Positions 16,440 through 24,985 of a stretch of DNA of 64,000 bases are shown piece after piece. Every line of letters starts with the position of its first letter. Position 1 is the stretch's first letter. The DNA is taken from the NCBI RefSeq assembly GCF_000170895.1, contig NZ_ABCS01000020.1:1-64000 (forward strand), in the 5' to 3' direction. Source of the stretch: Plesiocystis pacifica SIR-1 (GTDB lineage Bacteria > Myxococcota_A > Polyangia > Nannocystales > Nannocystaceae). The position numbers and the translations under genes were made by a program. The notes under the pieces were generated by a model that saw only the letters and a program-made list of their open reading frames with translations, was not told the DNA's origin and searched no databases.

Positions 16440-17747
16440 TCACAGCTCCTGGAGGAACTCCGCGACGTCCGGGTAGCTCGCCTCGAACTCGGCGAAGGCG
16501 TCGTCGTCCTGACACTTGAGCACCTCCTCGAGCACGGCGGTGCTGCTGTGGTTGATGATCGCCGTGGCGATCTCGGGGGCCACGAAGGCGTCGCTGCAGT
16601 CGAACAGGAAGCCGGCGAGGGAGGCCCCGCACACGTCGGCCTCGACGGCGACCTCGAGGATGTCCTGGCCCTCGTCGTTCTCGATCTCGCAGATGTCCGA
16701 GAAGGCCAGGTGTCCGGCGTTCTCGATGCCGACCAGGCGCTTGGGCGCGGCCGTGCCCGCGTAGCCGCTCTGGGTGCTCGAGTAGGGCACGACGCCGTCG
16801 GCGTTGCCGCCCAGGAAGAGCGAGGACTCGATGGCGGGGTTGGCCACGACGGGCTGGCCCGAGGCCATGGGGATGGACACGCGCATGCCGGGCTTGTCGG
16901 CCTGGTTGGCGGCGGCGCTGCCCCCCGCGCTGTGGCCACTGACGGCCATGCGCTCCATGTCGATGAGGCCGTCGAGGAAGGCCCAGTCCCCGCTCGGCGC
17001 GGCGAGGGCCGCGAGCACGGCGTCCGTGTCGCCGGACAGATCTTGCTGGCTCCCGGGCAGGCCGCACAGCGGGCCGAGGATGTCGCCGAGCATGAGGCCC
17101 GGGTGGTCGGAGCTGACGACGACGAAGCCGCGGCTGGCCCAGTGGGTGACCTGGCTCAGGGACTGGCTGCGCCACGAGGCCGTGCCGTGGACGAACACGA
17201 CGACGGGGTAGGGCCCGTGGGCGGCGTCGATGGGCAGGTCGTCGTAGCAGTCGCAGACCTGCGGCGGCGCCTTCTCGTCGGGGATCTTGGCGGCCTCGGA
17301 CTCGGGCAAGAAGGCGCGCAGATCGTAGCCCTTGAGGTCTGCGCCCGCCTCCGAGCCCCACTGCGCCGGGTACCAGATCTCGGTGGTCAGCCCGTCGATG
17401 ACCACCGTCTTCGCGCCCACGGCCCACGGCCCGCGCTCGGCCGGGTCCTCGGGGACGGCGTAGAACTCCGCGTCCTCGCACCCGGGCTCCGTGGCGGGCT
17501 CGGGCTCGCCGGTGTCGGTGGTGGTCTCGGCGTCGTCGCTGGTCTCGGCGTCGTCGCTGGTGGTCTCGTCGTCGTCGCCGGTGGTCTCGGTGGTGTCGTC
17601 GGTGCCGTCGTCGCTCGACTCCCCCGCGCTCTCGCCGACCTCGTCGTCCGCCCCCTCACCGCCGTCGTCGCTGCACGCGAGCGCCACGGTGGACAGGGCG
17701 AGCAACACGGAGCCAGACAGGGGAGATACGCGACGCAGCCAGGACAT
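16440..17747 (-). CDS. Alpha/beta-hydrolase lipoprotein (PAF-acetylhydrolase/dienelactone-hydrolase-like)
   Basis: The protein has 435 residues. The signal peptide ends in 'STVALAC', then 'SDDGGEGADDEVGES' and an acidic Thr linker follow. The hydrolase domain starts near residue 110: 'PVVVFVHGTASW' (oxyanion region), 'FVVVSSDHPG', nucleophile elbow 'MAVSGHSAGGSAA', Asp in 'GGNADGVVPYSS', and His in 'IENAGHLAFSD'. All triad positions are present, so it is probably active on an ester. Surface anchoring is inferred. It seems to be a single gene. Confidence 0.8.
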   Translation of the reverse strand: MSWLRRVSPLSGSVLLALSTVALACSDDGGEGADDEVGESAGESSDDGTDDTTETTGDDDETTSDDAETSDDAETTTDTGEPEPATEPGCEDAEFYAVPEDPAERGPWAVGAKTVVIDGLTTEIWYPAQWGSEAGADLKGYDLRAFLPESEAAKIPDEKAPPQVCDCYDDLPIDAAHGPYPVVVFVHGTASWRSQSLSQVTHWASRGFVVVSSDHPGLMLGDILGPLCGLPGSQQDLSGDTDAVLAALAAPSGDWAFLDGLIDMERMAVSGHSAGGSAAANQADKPGMRVSIPMASGQPVVANPAIESSLFLGGNADGVVPYSSTQSGYAGTAAPKRLVGIENAGHLAFSDICEIENDEGQDILEVAVEADVCGASLAGFLFDCSDAFVAPEIATAIINHSSTAVLEEVLKCQDDDAFAEFEASYPDVAEFLQEL

Positions 17748-17796
17748 GGCAGCGATCTAACACGGCACCTCATCCCAAAATTCGCCGTAAAAAAGC

Positions 17797-17842
17797 CGAA
17801 GAGCGACGCCGCCGGGGTGAAGCCGGCTCGCGTCGCTCTTCG
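17797..17842 (-). terminator. Terminator after the small lipoprotein gene
   Basis: The perfect 13-bp stem is 17797-17809/17830-17842. On the minus strand it is followed by a T-rich run (plus 17789-17794 is A-rich). It lies 22 nt beyond the stop at 17865. Confidence 0.75.
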
Positions 17843-17864
17843 AGCGTTGGGGACGAGAGGAGGA

Positions 17865-18152
17865 TTACTCCTTCTTCCCGTCGCAGGCCGCGAGGTCCTC
17901 GAGGGACTCGGCCTTCATGGCGCACTTGGCCTCTTCGTTGAACTTGATCATGCCCTGCATCTCCTTTTGACGCTCGGCCGACTTGACGCACTCGGCCTTG
18001 TCCATGGCCTTGGCGGCTTCCTCACCGAGGTCCTTCTTGGTCAGCTCGATCATGTGGTCGCAGAGCTTGTCGGGGGAGGGGCCGCAGCCGGTGGTCAGGG
18101 AGACGAGGGAGATGAGGCAGGTCGCGGCGAACAGCTTGGTGGCGGTCTTCAT
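17865..18152 (-). CDS. Small helical lipoprotein, 95 aa
   Basis: The start is the ATG at 18152. The signal peptide ends in 'VSLTTGC', followed by 'GPSPDKLCDHMIEL'. The mature part is charged and helical with four cysteines that could form two disulfides. Similar small Cys-containing lipoproteins are frequent in myxobacteria and have no known role. It has its own terminator and appears monocistronic. Confidence 0.7.
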   Translation of the reverse strand: MKTATKLFAATCLISLVSLTTGCGPSPDKLCDHMIELTKKDLGEEAAKAMDKAECVKSAERQKEMQGMIKFNEEAKCAMKAESLEDLAACDGKKE

Positions 18153-18311
18153 ATCGGATTCTTTCGGTTGCGTGATTGCAGTGAGGGGAGGCCCGACCAT
18201 AGCCGGCAGGGAGGGCGCCGGCAAACGCTCGATTGCCCTGGGCGCGCCTGAGCGCACGCTCATGACCGATCCGCCATTGGCGAATGGTGCGGGCCGTGGG
18301 CGATGGGTCGA

Positions 18312-19559
18312 TCAGCCGTCGCCGCGAATCAGCGAATTGGCCAACTCGCGCCAGCTCGGTGTGACCACCGGGGGACGGCCGATCACCTGGACGCCGCGCT
18401 CGAGCAGGGGGTCGATGTTGGTGATCGCCGAGCCGCTGATGATCACGCGCTCGAGGGCGGGCATGGCCATGAGATCATCGATGGACGCCACCGGCGTCGC
18501 CTCGATGTCGAGCATCTTGAGCCGAGGCAGCACCCGCAAGGGCCGAAGGTCGCGGACCCGGGTGTAGGCCAGGCGCAGGCTCTCGAGGGCGGCGTGGCCC
18601 GTCAGCGGGCTCAGATCGGCGAGCGCTCGAGCGCCGCGCAGGTCGAGCTCGCGCAGGGCGGTGAGGCTCATGAGCGGGCGAAGATCGAACACGTCGGTGC
18701 TCGCGAGGACCAGGCGCTCGAGGCTGCGGAGCTCGGCGAGGGGGGCGAGCTCGGTCCAGCCGGCGTGGCCCAGGTCGAGCTCGAGGAGCTGCTCGCGGCC
18801 GGCGAGGGGGGCGAGGGCGTGCTCGTCTCCGCGCGCGCCTCGACCCGACGCGCGCCCGAGGGCCAGGCGGGGCGAGGCGTGGAAGGAGAGATCGAGGCGG
18901 CGCAGGGCGGCGAAGGCACCGTGATCGGCGAAGGGCTCGAGGTCGGCGCGCAGGCTGGGGAGCACGAGGGTGTCGAGCTGGTCGAGCTGGCCGAGGCTGG
19001 CCAGATCGACGGGGGCGGCGCGGGCGAGCTCGAGGCGGCGCAGCCCGTCGAGCTTGGCGAGGGGAGCGACGCGCTCGAAGGCCGGGTCGGGGAGGCTCAG
19101 GCTGTGGAGATCGGCGAGCCCGCGCTCGCGCAGCAAGGCGGCGATCTTGGTGCAGCCCGTCGCCCGCTCGGCCGTGAGCGTGCGCAGCAGCGCCCCGGTG
19201 CGGGACTCGATGGCCAGCAATTGTTCGAGGGTCTTGGGGTGGTGGCGACGCAGCTGGGGATCCATGGCGAAGCCGCGGACCAGGCCCGGGTCGAGGTCGC
19301 CGGACTGCGCCAGGGGCCCGAGCCAGCTCGCGTACTCGGCCCGGGTCAGCTCCTCGATGCGGTGGCGCAGGACCTTGCGCTCGAAGTCCCGCGCCGAGGC
19401 GAGCGCGCGCTGCTCGAGGGCGATGAGCTCTCCCCGATGATCGCCCGCGGCGGACAGCAGATCGCCGAACACCGTCCACGCCTGCTCGTCCCCGGGGTCG
19501 CGGCGCAGCGCCCCCTCGAGCTCGGCGCGGGCCGTGGACGCTGCCATGCTCGTTTGCAT
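18312..19559 (-). CDS. TIGR02996-domain leucine-rich-repeat protein
   Basis: The protein has 415 residues from the ATG at 19559; a second ATG lies 12 nt in. The N-terminal about 50 residues ('ALRRDPGDEQAWTVFGDLL', 'HRGELIALEQ') fit the myxobacterial repeat-companion domain TIGR02996. From about residue 170 there are some ten LRR-like units of 22-24 residues ('LRRLELARAAPVDLASLGQL', 'LRELDLRGARALADLSPL', 'LESLRLAYTRVRDLRPL'). There is no signal peptide, so it is predicted cytosolic, with protein-protein interaction as the probable role. The companion domain is typical of expanded Nannocystineae families. Confidence 0.75.
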   Translation of the reverse strand: MQTSMAASTARAELEGALRRDPGDEQAWTVFGDLLSAAGDHRGELIALEQRALASARDFERKVLRHRIEELTRAEYASWLGPLAQSGDLDPGLVRGFAMDPQLRRHHPKTLEQLLAIESRTGALLRTLTAERATGCTKIAALLRERGLADLHSLSLPDPAFERVAPLAKLDGLRRLELARAAPVDLASLGQLDQLDTLVLPSLRADLEPFADHGAFAALRRLDLSFHASPRLALGRASGRGARGDEHALAPLAGREQLLELDLGHAGWTELAPLAELRSLERLVLASTDVFDLRPLMSLTALRELDLRGARALADLSPLTGHAALESLRLAYTRVRDLRPLRVLPRLKMLDIEATPVASIDDLMAMPALERVIISGSAITNIDPLLERGVQVIGRPPVVTPSWRELANSLIRGDG

Positions 19560-19693
19560 AGCAGGCGGGGCGTCGGGCCACAATTGCCAGCTCGCGCGCC
19601 GCTTCGAGTGCCCCCGCTCGAGTGTGAGTTGAAGAGGGATCTCGCCGCGCCGAGAGCCTCGCCTTTGCCCCGCCATCTGTCAGGCTCACGGCC

Positions 19694-20881
19694 ATGGACC
19701 GCAACCCCGCGCGGCTGTGCGTGCTCCGGGGAGCCCAGATGGCGCTCTTCCCCATGGCGGTGCTGTCGGTCTTTCTCCAGCGCCAGGTCGGCTTCACCGT
19801 CACCGACATCATGCTGCTCCAGGCGGTGTTCGGCATGGCCATGGTGATCTTCGAGTTCCCCTCGGGCTACCTCGCCGATCGCATCGGCTACCGGCGCACC
19901 CTGGTCCTGGCCTTCGCGCTGTGGACCGTGGCCTGGCCGATCTACGGCTACTCGACGACCTGGTGGGGGGTCGCGGGGGCGGAGCTGCTGCTCGGCGTGG
20001 GCATGGCGCTGCTCTCGGGCTGCGACAGCGCGCTGATGTACGAGTCGCTGCTGGCGACGGGGCGCGAGCACGAGTTCGCGCGCTGGTCCGGGCGCCACAC
20101 CTTCTGGGGGCAGCTCGCCGAGGGCGGCGGGGCCCTGGCCGCGGGCTTGCTGTTCGCGTGGGGGGTGCAGGGGCCCTTCCTGGCCCAGGGCGCGGCCTCG
20201 GCCGTGGGCCTGCTCGTGGCCCTGAGCCTGGTCGAGCCGCCCCGGGAGCGCCCGGACTTCACCGACAGCTTGGGCCAGGTGCGCGCCATGATCCGCCACG
20301 TCGCCCGGGAGAACACCGAGCTGCGCGCGCTGATCGTCGCCGTCGTGGTGCTCGGCCTGGCCTCGTTCATCCCGGTGTGGACCGTGCAGCTCTACGCCGT
20401 CGACGCGGGCCTGCCCGAGCCGTGGCTGGGCCCGATGTGGGCCGTCGCCAACTTCACCGTGGCCCTCGCCGCCCTCGCCTCGCACCGCCTGGTGGGTCGC
20501 TGGCCCCTGGCCGCGACGGCGGGCCTGTGCGCCGCGCTGATCGTGCTGGGTTATCTGGGCCTGGGCCTGAGCCACGTGTGGTGGGGCTTCGTGGCTTACT
20601 ACGCCCTGATGGTCATGCGCGGCCTGCAAGGGCCGGTGTTCCGCCACCGCGAGCAGCAGCTCGTGCCCAGCAGCGATCGCGCCGGCTTCGTGTCGCTGCG
20701 CAGCATGGTGTTCCGCTCGGGCTTTTTGGTCGCGGGGCCGCTGGTGGGCTGGTCCGTCGACCACCGCGGCCAGCACTGGACCATGCTGGTGCTCGCGGGG
20801 GTGTTCTTCGTGGCGTCTTGCCTGGTCGCGCTGGGGCTGCGCCGGGTCGCCCGCTCGGGCTCGGACTCGGGCGCGGGCTGA
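19694..20881 (+). CDS. MFS transporter
   Basis: The protein has 395 residues with about 11-12 hydrophobic segments. The cytoplasmic loop after TM2 reads 'GYLADRIGYRRTLVLAF', the classic MFS motif A (GxLaDrxGrkxxl). Central loop 'EPPRERPDFTDSLGQV' separates the two six-helix halves. Substrate cannot be told. It is transcribed divergently from the LRR gene, with about 135 bp between starts. Confidence 0.82.
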   Translation: MDRNPARLCVLRGAQMALFPMAVLSVFLQRQVGFTVTDIMLLQAVFGMAMVIFEFPSGYLADRIGYRRTLVLAFALWTVAWPIYGYSTTWWGVAGAELLLGVGMALLSGCDSALMYESLLATGREHEFARWSGRHTFWGQLAEGGGALAAGLLFAWGVQGPFLAQGAASAVGLLVALSLVEPPRERPDFTDSLGQVRAMIRHVARENTELRALIVAVVVLGLASFIPVWTVQLYAVDAGLPEPWLGPMWAVANFTVALAALASHRLVGRWPLAATAGLCAALIVLGYLGLGLSHVWWGFVAYYALMVMRGLQGPVFRHREQQLVPSSDRAGFVSLRSMVFRSGFLVAGPLVGWSVDHRGQHWTMLVLAGVFFVASCLVALGLRRVARSGSDSGAG

Positions 20882-20936
20882 GAAAAATCGCCACCTGCTC
20901 CGCCCCCTCGGTGACACTGGGGGAGACGGGGGACCC

Positions 20937-23129
20937 ATGCACCGAGACACTGGACGTCGCAGGAGAGGGTGGATGATCGGGCAGCTCGGCCTGCTGACGG
21001 GCGTGGGCCTGGCCTTCGCCGTGGGCGGGCCGGGGGAGCCGGCCCAGGCGGAGGGCCAAAACTGCGGGGAGGAGAGCCCGTGCGCCGTCAAGAAGCCGGC
21101 GGTGCTGCTGATGGTCGACTACTCGACCTCGATGAGCGCGATCTGGGACGTCGAGAATCAGCTCACGCGCTGGGAGGTCACCGTGGCCGCGCTCCAGGCC
21201 GCGACGCAGCCGGGCAGCTTCCTGGGCGACAACACCCAGCTGGCGCTGATGCGCTTTGGCCACGACCCCGAGCCCGGCGTCCCCGGGACGACCATCGACC
21301 TGGATCCCTCGGGCCTCGTCGACGGCCACAAGCTCGAGGTGGCCTGGCTCGACGCCAACGACGACACCTGGCTCGACTGCAGCGCCGAGGCCGTGGTCGA
21401 GAGCCTCGCGGCGACGCCGGCCCCGCCCGAGTTTGGCATCGGGACGTGGACCAAGGGCGCCCTCGATCGGGCGCAGGCCGAGGTCGCCGCGACCCGTGCG
21501 CTCGTGCCCGATTTGCCCGGGGAGCAGGTCCGCTCCTACGTCGCGGTGGTGCTCACCGACGGGCTGTGGACGGGCGCCGACGGGACCACCGCCCTCGCGC
21601 CGGCGGACCAGGACCCGGCGATCACGGCGACGGCGCTGCTCGACGAGGCCGACGTGCCGACCTACGTGATCACCATCGACGGGGACGCCCAGGTCGAGGA
21701 GGCCGCCGACGCCCTCGCCTTCGCGGGCGGGACCGGGGCGGCCTTTCACGGCGGGACGCCCGGGCTGCTCGACGGCGCCATCTACGGTCTGAACCAGGAG
21801 CTCCTCCACGACCACGCGCTCCCGGGCTGCTCGCGGCAGCACCCCCGGGTCATGGTGCTCCTCGACGCCTCCTCGTCCACGCTCAACGACTTCGGCGGGA
21901 CCGTGCCCGGGACCATGGGGGAGACCGCCTGGGATGAGATCCGAGCGGGGCTGACCGCACCCGACTCGCTGTTCGACGTCGACGAGGGGCTCGCGCCCCA
22001 GGACATGTTGCACGTCGGCCTGACGATCTTTGGCCACGACGACGCGCCGGAGGAGCAGCGGGTCCTCGCCAGCTACGGCCCGTGCATGCGGGACAACCTC
22101 GCGTGGGCGCTGGACCCCGAAGTCAGCTGCGTCGAGCCGGGCTGCGACGACCCCTGGGGCGGCCCGACCATCGCGTGGACCTACCAAGACGGCAGCGCGG
22201 GGCCGCCCGGCTTCGACCTGCAGACGAACAGCCACATGCCGCGCTGCGAGGGTCCGGCGGACTTTTGCTGGGGCTCGGGGACCTTCACGCACCGGGGCCT
22301 GGAGACCGTCCGCCTGCATCAGATCGACTACGCGGCCGCGTCGCAGACCGACGACGCGCTCTACCCCACCGCCCCCGACACGCCCTACATCAACATCCTG
22401 ATCACCGACGGGATGTACAGCGGCTACTCGAGCGACGCCCAGGTCCAGAGCGAGCTCGAGGCCATGTTCAACGCGGGCATCACCACCTACGTGATCGGCT
22501 ACGGGGACCTGTTCGGCTTCCCCGACGCCGTCGCGCAGGTCGAGCAGATGGCCGACTGGGGCTCCGGCGGGGCCAACGACGCCTACCTGGCCCAAAACCA
22601 GGTCGAGCTCGAGGACGCCCTCTACGAGACCCTCGGGCCCCTCGAGTTCGACCCTTGCTGCGCGCTCTTGGACTGCTCCGAGAACCCCGAGCCGACCACC
22701 GAAGAGCCCGACCCGGGGCCGAGCTTCGACGACGACGACGGCGACGGCTCCGAGTTCCAGGACAGCCTCGACGACCTGGACGCGGACTTGGACGCGGAGT
22801 GGGAGACGGAGGCGGAGACCGAGAACGAGACGGAGACCGAGACCACCGACGGGCCGGGGGAGGAGAGCCCCGAGGACGACTCCGAGTCGACGGAGGACGA
22901 GGGCTCCGAGTCGTCGGGCTCTGGCGGCGCCGAGGATGAAATCGGCGATGACACCGAGGGCGGCGGCGAAGAAAGCGGTGGCTCGGAGGGGGCGGACGCG
23001 GACCCCGAGGCGGGCTGCGACTGCGAGGTCGACGGGGCGAGTGGGCCCCGGGGCTGGGCGGGGGTGGCCGGGTTGATCCTGCTGGTTGGACTCGGCGGTC
23101 GACGGCGACGACTTTCTTCCACCCGTTGA
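20937..23129 (+). CDS. Surface protein with two VWA-like domains and a MYXO-CTERM tail
   Basis: The protein has 730 residues with an N-terminal signal segment ('GLLTGVGLAFAVGGPG' type). Two VWA-like domains follow. One is at about 55-300 with a MIDAS-like 'LLMVDYSTSMSAIWD' (DxSxS), the other at about 300-560 with 'VMVLLDASSSTLNDFGG'. Then comes a long Glu/Asp/Thr/Ser stalk and a tail 'GCDCEVDGASGPRG' plus a hydrophobic stretch ending 'GGRRRRL'. That tail fits MYXO-CTERM sorting, in which the Cys is processed and the protein ends up on the surface. Likely role is adhesion or metal-dependent binding. The start is ATG at 20937. Confidence 0.8.
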   Translation: MHRDTGRRRRGWMIGQLGLLTGVGLAFAVGGPGEPAQAEGQNCGEESPCAVKKPAVLLMVDYSTSMSAIWDVENQLTRWEVTVAALQAATQPGSFLGDNTQLALMRFGHDPEPGVPGTTIDLDPSGLVDGHKLEVAWLDANDDTWLDCSAEAVVESLAATPAPPEFGIGTWTKGALDRAQAEVAATRALVPDLPGEQVRSYVAVVLTDGLWTGADGTTALAPADQDPAITATALLDEADVPTYVITIDGDAQVEEAADALAFAGGTGAAFHGGTPGLLDGAIYGLNQELLHDHALPGCSRQHPRVMVLLDASSSTLNDFGGTVPGTMGETAWDEIRAGLTAPDSLFDVDEGLAPQDMLHVGLTIFGHDDAPEEQRVLASYGPCMRDNLAWALDPEVSCVEPGCDDPWGGPTIAWTYQDGSAGPPGFDLQTNSHMPRCEGPADFCWGSGTFTHRGLETVRLHQIDYAAASQTDDALYPTAPDTPYINILITDGMYSGYSSDAQVQSELEAMFNAGITTYVIGYGDLFGFPDAVAQVEQMADWGSGGANDAYLAQNQVELEDALYETLGPLEFDPCCALLDCSENPEPTTEEPDPGPSFDDDDGDGSEFQDSLDDLDADLDAEWETEAETENETETETTDGPGEESPEDDSESTEDEGSESSGSGGAEDEIGDDTEGGGEESGGSEGADADPEAGCDCEVDGASGPRGWAGVAGLILLVGLGGRRRRLSSTR

Positions 23130-23194
23130 AGGCGTCTGCGCGCACTTCAAAGGTGAGTCCCAAGTCCCAGTCCTCAGCGCGTGGGTGGTCTGTC

Positions 23195-23788
23195 TCAGTC
23201 CTTTGGAGTCCCTCCTTTTGAGAAGGCTGCCCACGCGTTTGGGGATTTTTTCAGCAACTCGGCGACGCGGTCGACGGCCTCGTCGACCGTCGCCGCTTCG
23301 TGGATGCGGTCGCTGCGACGGTGGTCGAGGGCCTGACCGGCGAGGGTCGCCGCCCAGCCCGGCTCGCCGGTGAGCGCGACGATGGGCTTGTCCATCTGCC
23401 AGGCGAGGGCGAGCTCGGACAGCGTGCCCGCGCCCCCGCCGAGGGCGACGACGACGTCGCCGGAGCTGACCACGAGGGTGTTTCGCCCGTGCTGGAGGCC
23501 CGTGGGGATGGCGACGTCGACGAAGGGGTTGGCCGTGCTCGGGTCGAGGGTCGGGAGCAGGCCGACGACGTCGCCGCCCGAGGCTCGGGCCGAGCGGCGG
23601 GCGCCCTCCCCGACGGCCCGCATCACCCCGCCGAGCCCGCCGCACACGATGCGCCAGCCTCGATCGACGCAGGCCTCGCCCAACTCGGCGGCGAGGGCCA
23701 TGAGCGAGTCCGGGCCGGAGGCGTTGCCGATCACGCTGACTTGAGGTCGCCGGGAGAGCTGAGGCTGGGGGGACGGTGGCTGAGCCAT
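23195..23788 (-). CDS. TIGR00725 (LOG/DprA-like Rossmann) family protein
   Basis: The protein has 197 residues. 'VSVIGNASGPDSLMALAAEL', 'IVCGGLGGVMRAVGEGARR' and 'VVVALGGGAGTLSELALAW' match the nucleotide-binding fold shared by LOG cytokinin-activating enzymes and the TIGR00725 family. The PGGxGT-type motif is here GGGAGT. Function of TIGR00725 members is unknown; a nucleotide or nucleotide-sugar ligand is expected. The start at 23788 sits just beside the left 18-bp repeat of the mini-island, so its promoter region may have been replaced by the insertion. Confidence 0.75.
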   Translation of the reverse strand: MAQPPSPQPQLSRRPQVSVIGNASGPDSLMALAAELGEACVDRGWRIVCGGLGGVMRAVGEGARRSARASGGDVVGLLPTLDPSTANPFVDVAIPTGLQHGRNTLVVSSGDVVVALGGGAGTLSELALAWQMDKPIVALTGEPGWAATLAGQALDHRRSDRIHEAATVDEAVDRVAELLKKSPNAWAAFSKGGTPKD

Positions 23789-23988
23789 CGCCGAGGAGCA
23801 TCGCCCAGGAAGGCCCGTATGTGGAAGGCTATCCCTCTCATCGCTACACGATGGATATAGGGTGGCGTGGCCATCTGAATCAGGTGCCGAAGTACGGACA
23901 ACCTCTCTCAGAGATGGGATTTATGCGATATGTTGGCGATGCTCGCGGATACCATGGTGGAAAGTTGTTTAAAATCAACAACTTGTAA
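23776..23988 (+). CDS. Possible C-terminal gene remnant at the left end of the mini-island
   Basis: An open frame crosses the left repeat. From about 23818 the codons look unlike the host (many GAT, ATA, TTT), and the product 'YTMDIGWRGHLNQVPKYGQ' ... 'RYVGDARGYHGGKLFKIN' reads like a real protein end rather than noise. The part encoded before the repeat is host sequence from another frame. I take it as the 3' remnant of a gene carried by the island; the family is not recognised. Confidence 0.3.
   Translation: MAEPSPRSIAQEGPYVEGYPSHRYTMDIGWRGHLNQVPKYGQPLSEMGFMRYVGDARGYHGGKLFKINNL
23800..23817. repeat. Left 18-bp direct repeat of the mini-island (attachment-like site)
   Basis: The sequence atcgcccaggaaggcccg is identical to 25007-25024. 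Flanking bases differ on both sides. The GC-rich host sequence ends here and lower-GC DNA begins. Confidence 0.75.
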
Positions 23989-24041
23989 GAATGCTAGAAG
24001 TTATTCTTGAAGGTGACGGAATCCCGATGTAGGTTCACGAT

Positions 24042-24653
24042 ATGTCGGAGGAGGCAAAGGTCGGTGACGTCAGAGACTTCGTTGCACGGGCGAGGTCTGT
24101 GGGCATCTTCAAAAAAACGCACTCGACGAATGTACTCCAAGCGCTGAAGACAGCGACGGAGCAGGCTAGCGAAAACGGGCACAACCCGGACTCCTGGACC
24201 GTGAGTGAGTTTCGCAAAGAGTTGCCGGGCCTCTTCCAGGCCTATGGGGGGGCTAACAACGTCTCTACCAAGACCGTCACGACCTACGAGAAGCGCGTCC
24301 GCAAGTTGTTGAAACAGTTTGAGGACCACCACTCGGACACGGACGTGGAGTTTCATCAGTGGAAGGCTGAGGTTGAGGCTGATCGCGAGTCACGGAAGTC
24401 ACGGCGGAAGAAGACGAAGAACGCTTCGAGTACAGCGGCGAAGACGGAGCCTACAGAGCCGAGTGGAGAGGTCACCATTGACGGTGACGGTACTCATGTC
24501 GTGAGTCTGCCGCTTCCTGGAGGCCGTCTGGTGTCGTTGACCAGTCCGGTGCAGATGACTCTGCGCGAAACGAAGATCGTGCAAAGCTGGATTGAAGCTC
24601 AGCTGAACGCGGCTGCGGCACTCGCGGCCTTGGACGAGGAGGACGACGACTAG
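24042..24653 (+). CDS. Island protein with recombinase core-binding-like N-terminus
   Basis: The protein has 203 residues. The N-terminal about 115 residues are helical ('VGDVRDFVARARSVGIF', 'NVLQALKTATEQA', 'VSTKTVTTYEKRVRKLLKQF'), resembling the SAM-like core-binding domain of tyrosine recombinases. The RHxRY catalytic domain is absent. A Lys/Arg-rich linker follows, then 'VVSLPLPGGRLVSLTSPVQM' and an acidic end. Codon use is lower in GC than the neighbours. It could be an accessory DNA-binding protein, a truncated recombinase, or an unrelated helical protein. The start is the ATG at 24042 with 'gttcacgat' upstream and no strong ribosome site. Confidence 0.55.
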   Translation: MSEEAKVGDVRDFVARARSVGIFKKTHSTNVLQALKTATEQASENGHNPDSWTVSEFRKELPGLFQAYGGANNVSTKTVTTYEKRVRKLLKQFEDHHSDTDVEFHQWKAEVEADRESRKSRRKKTKNASSTAAKTEPTEPSGEVTIDGDGTHVVSLPLPGGRLVSLTSPVQMTLRETKIVQSWIEAQLNAAAALAALDEEDDD

Positions 24654-24681
24654 CAGGCAGAACCCCAAAAAAAACAGGCCA

Positions 24682-24749
24682 GAGTGCTTTGGACACTCGG
24701 ACCCGTAGTGGAGCCGGCTAACGCCGGTCCCAGTGAGATGGAACCACTA
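24682..24749 (+). other. Cluster of short hairpins upstream of the 47-aa gene
   Basis: Three small dyads are nested or adjacent: gagtg/cactc (24682-24698), tagtgg/ccacta (24706-24711 with 24744-24749), and inside it ccggc-taac-gccgg (24714-24727). A -10-like tatact is at 24748-24753. This could be a structured leader, a small RNA or an operator. Stems are short, so confidence is low. Confidence 0.3.
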
Positions 24750-24805
24750 TACTGCCCTCGTGTGTCCTTGGCCATCACTTCTTCTCTTCATTCAAGGAGG
24801 TTGTC

Positions 24806-24949
24806 ATGGACATTTATCCGTGCACCAAGCGTCGTTGCCGATGTGGCTGGCGGCGCCCGGTCGTGATTCGTGAAATCAGCGGCCGGCGCGTTGCTCTTCA
24901 CCGAGACGAATACCTGCGCTCGTTGTTGCGCAAGTGCCGTCAGCAGTAG
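24806..24949 (+). CDS. Small Cys-rich basic protein, 47 aa
   Basis: A short open frame of 48 codons is preceded by a textbook aaggagg (24794-24800) five bases before the ATG. Few other genes in the window have so good a ribosome site. The product begins 'MDIYPCTKRRCRCGWRRP' and ends 'LLRKCRQQ'; cysteines at 6, 11, 13 and 44 could bind a metal, and the net charge is strongly basic, fitting a nucleic-acid-binding or regulatory peptide. It lies inside the mini-island. No family is recognised. Confidence 0.55.
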   Translation: MDIYPCTKRRCRCGWRRPVVIREISGRRVALHRDEYLRSLLRKCRQQ

Positions 24950-24985
24950 CCGACGAGCGCCCCGTGTAGGCACTTCTACGGATAC

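Noticed and set aside
24703..24753. tRNA-like fold in the island spacer
   Set aside because: Stems are too short and there is no T-loop or anticodon arm of proper size.
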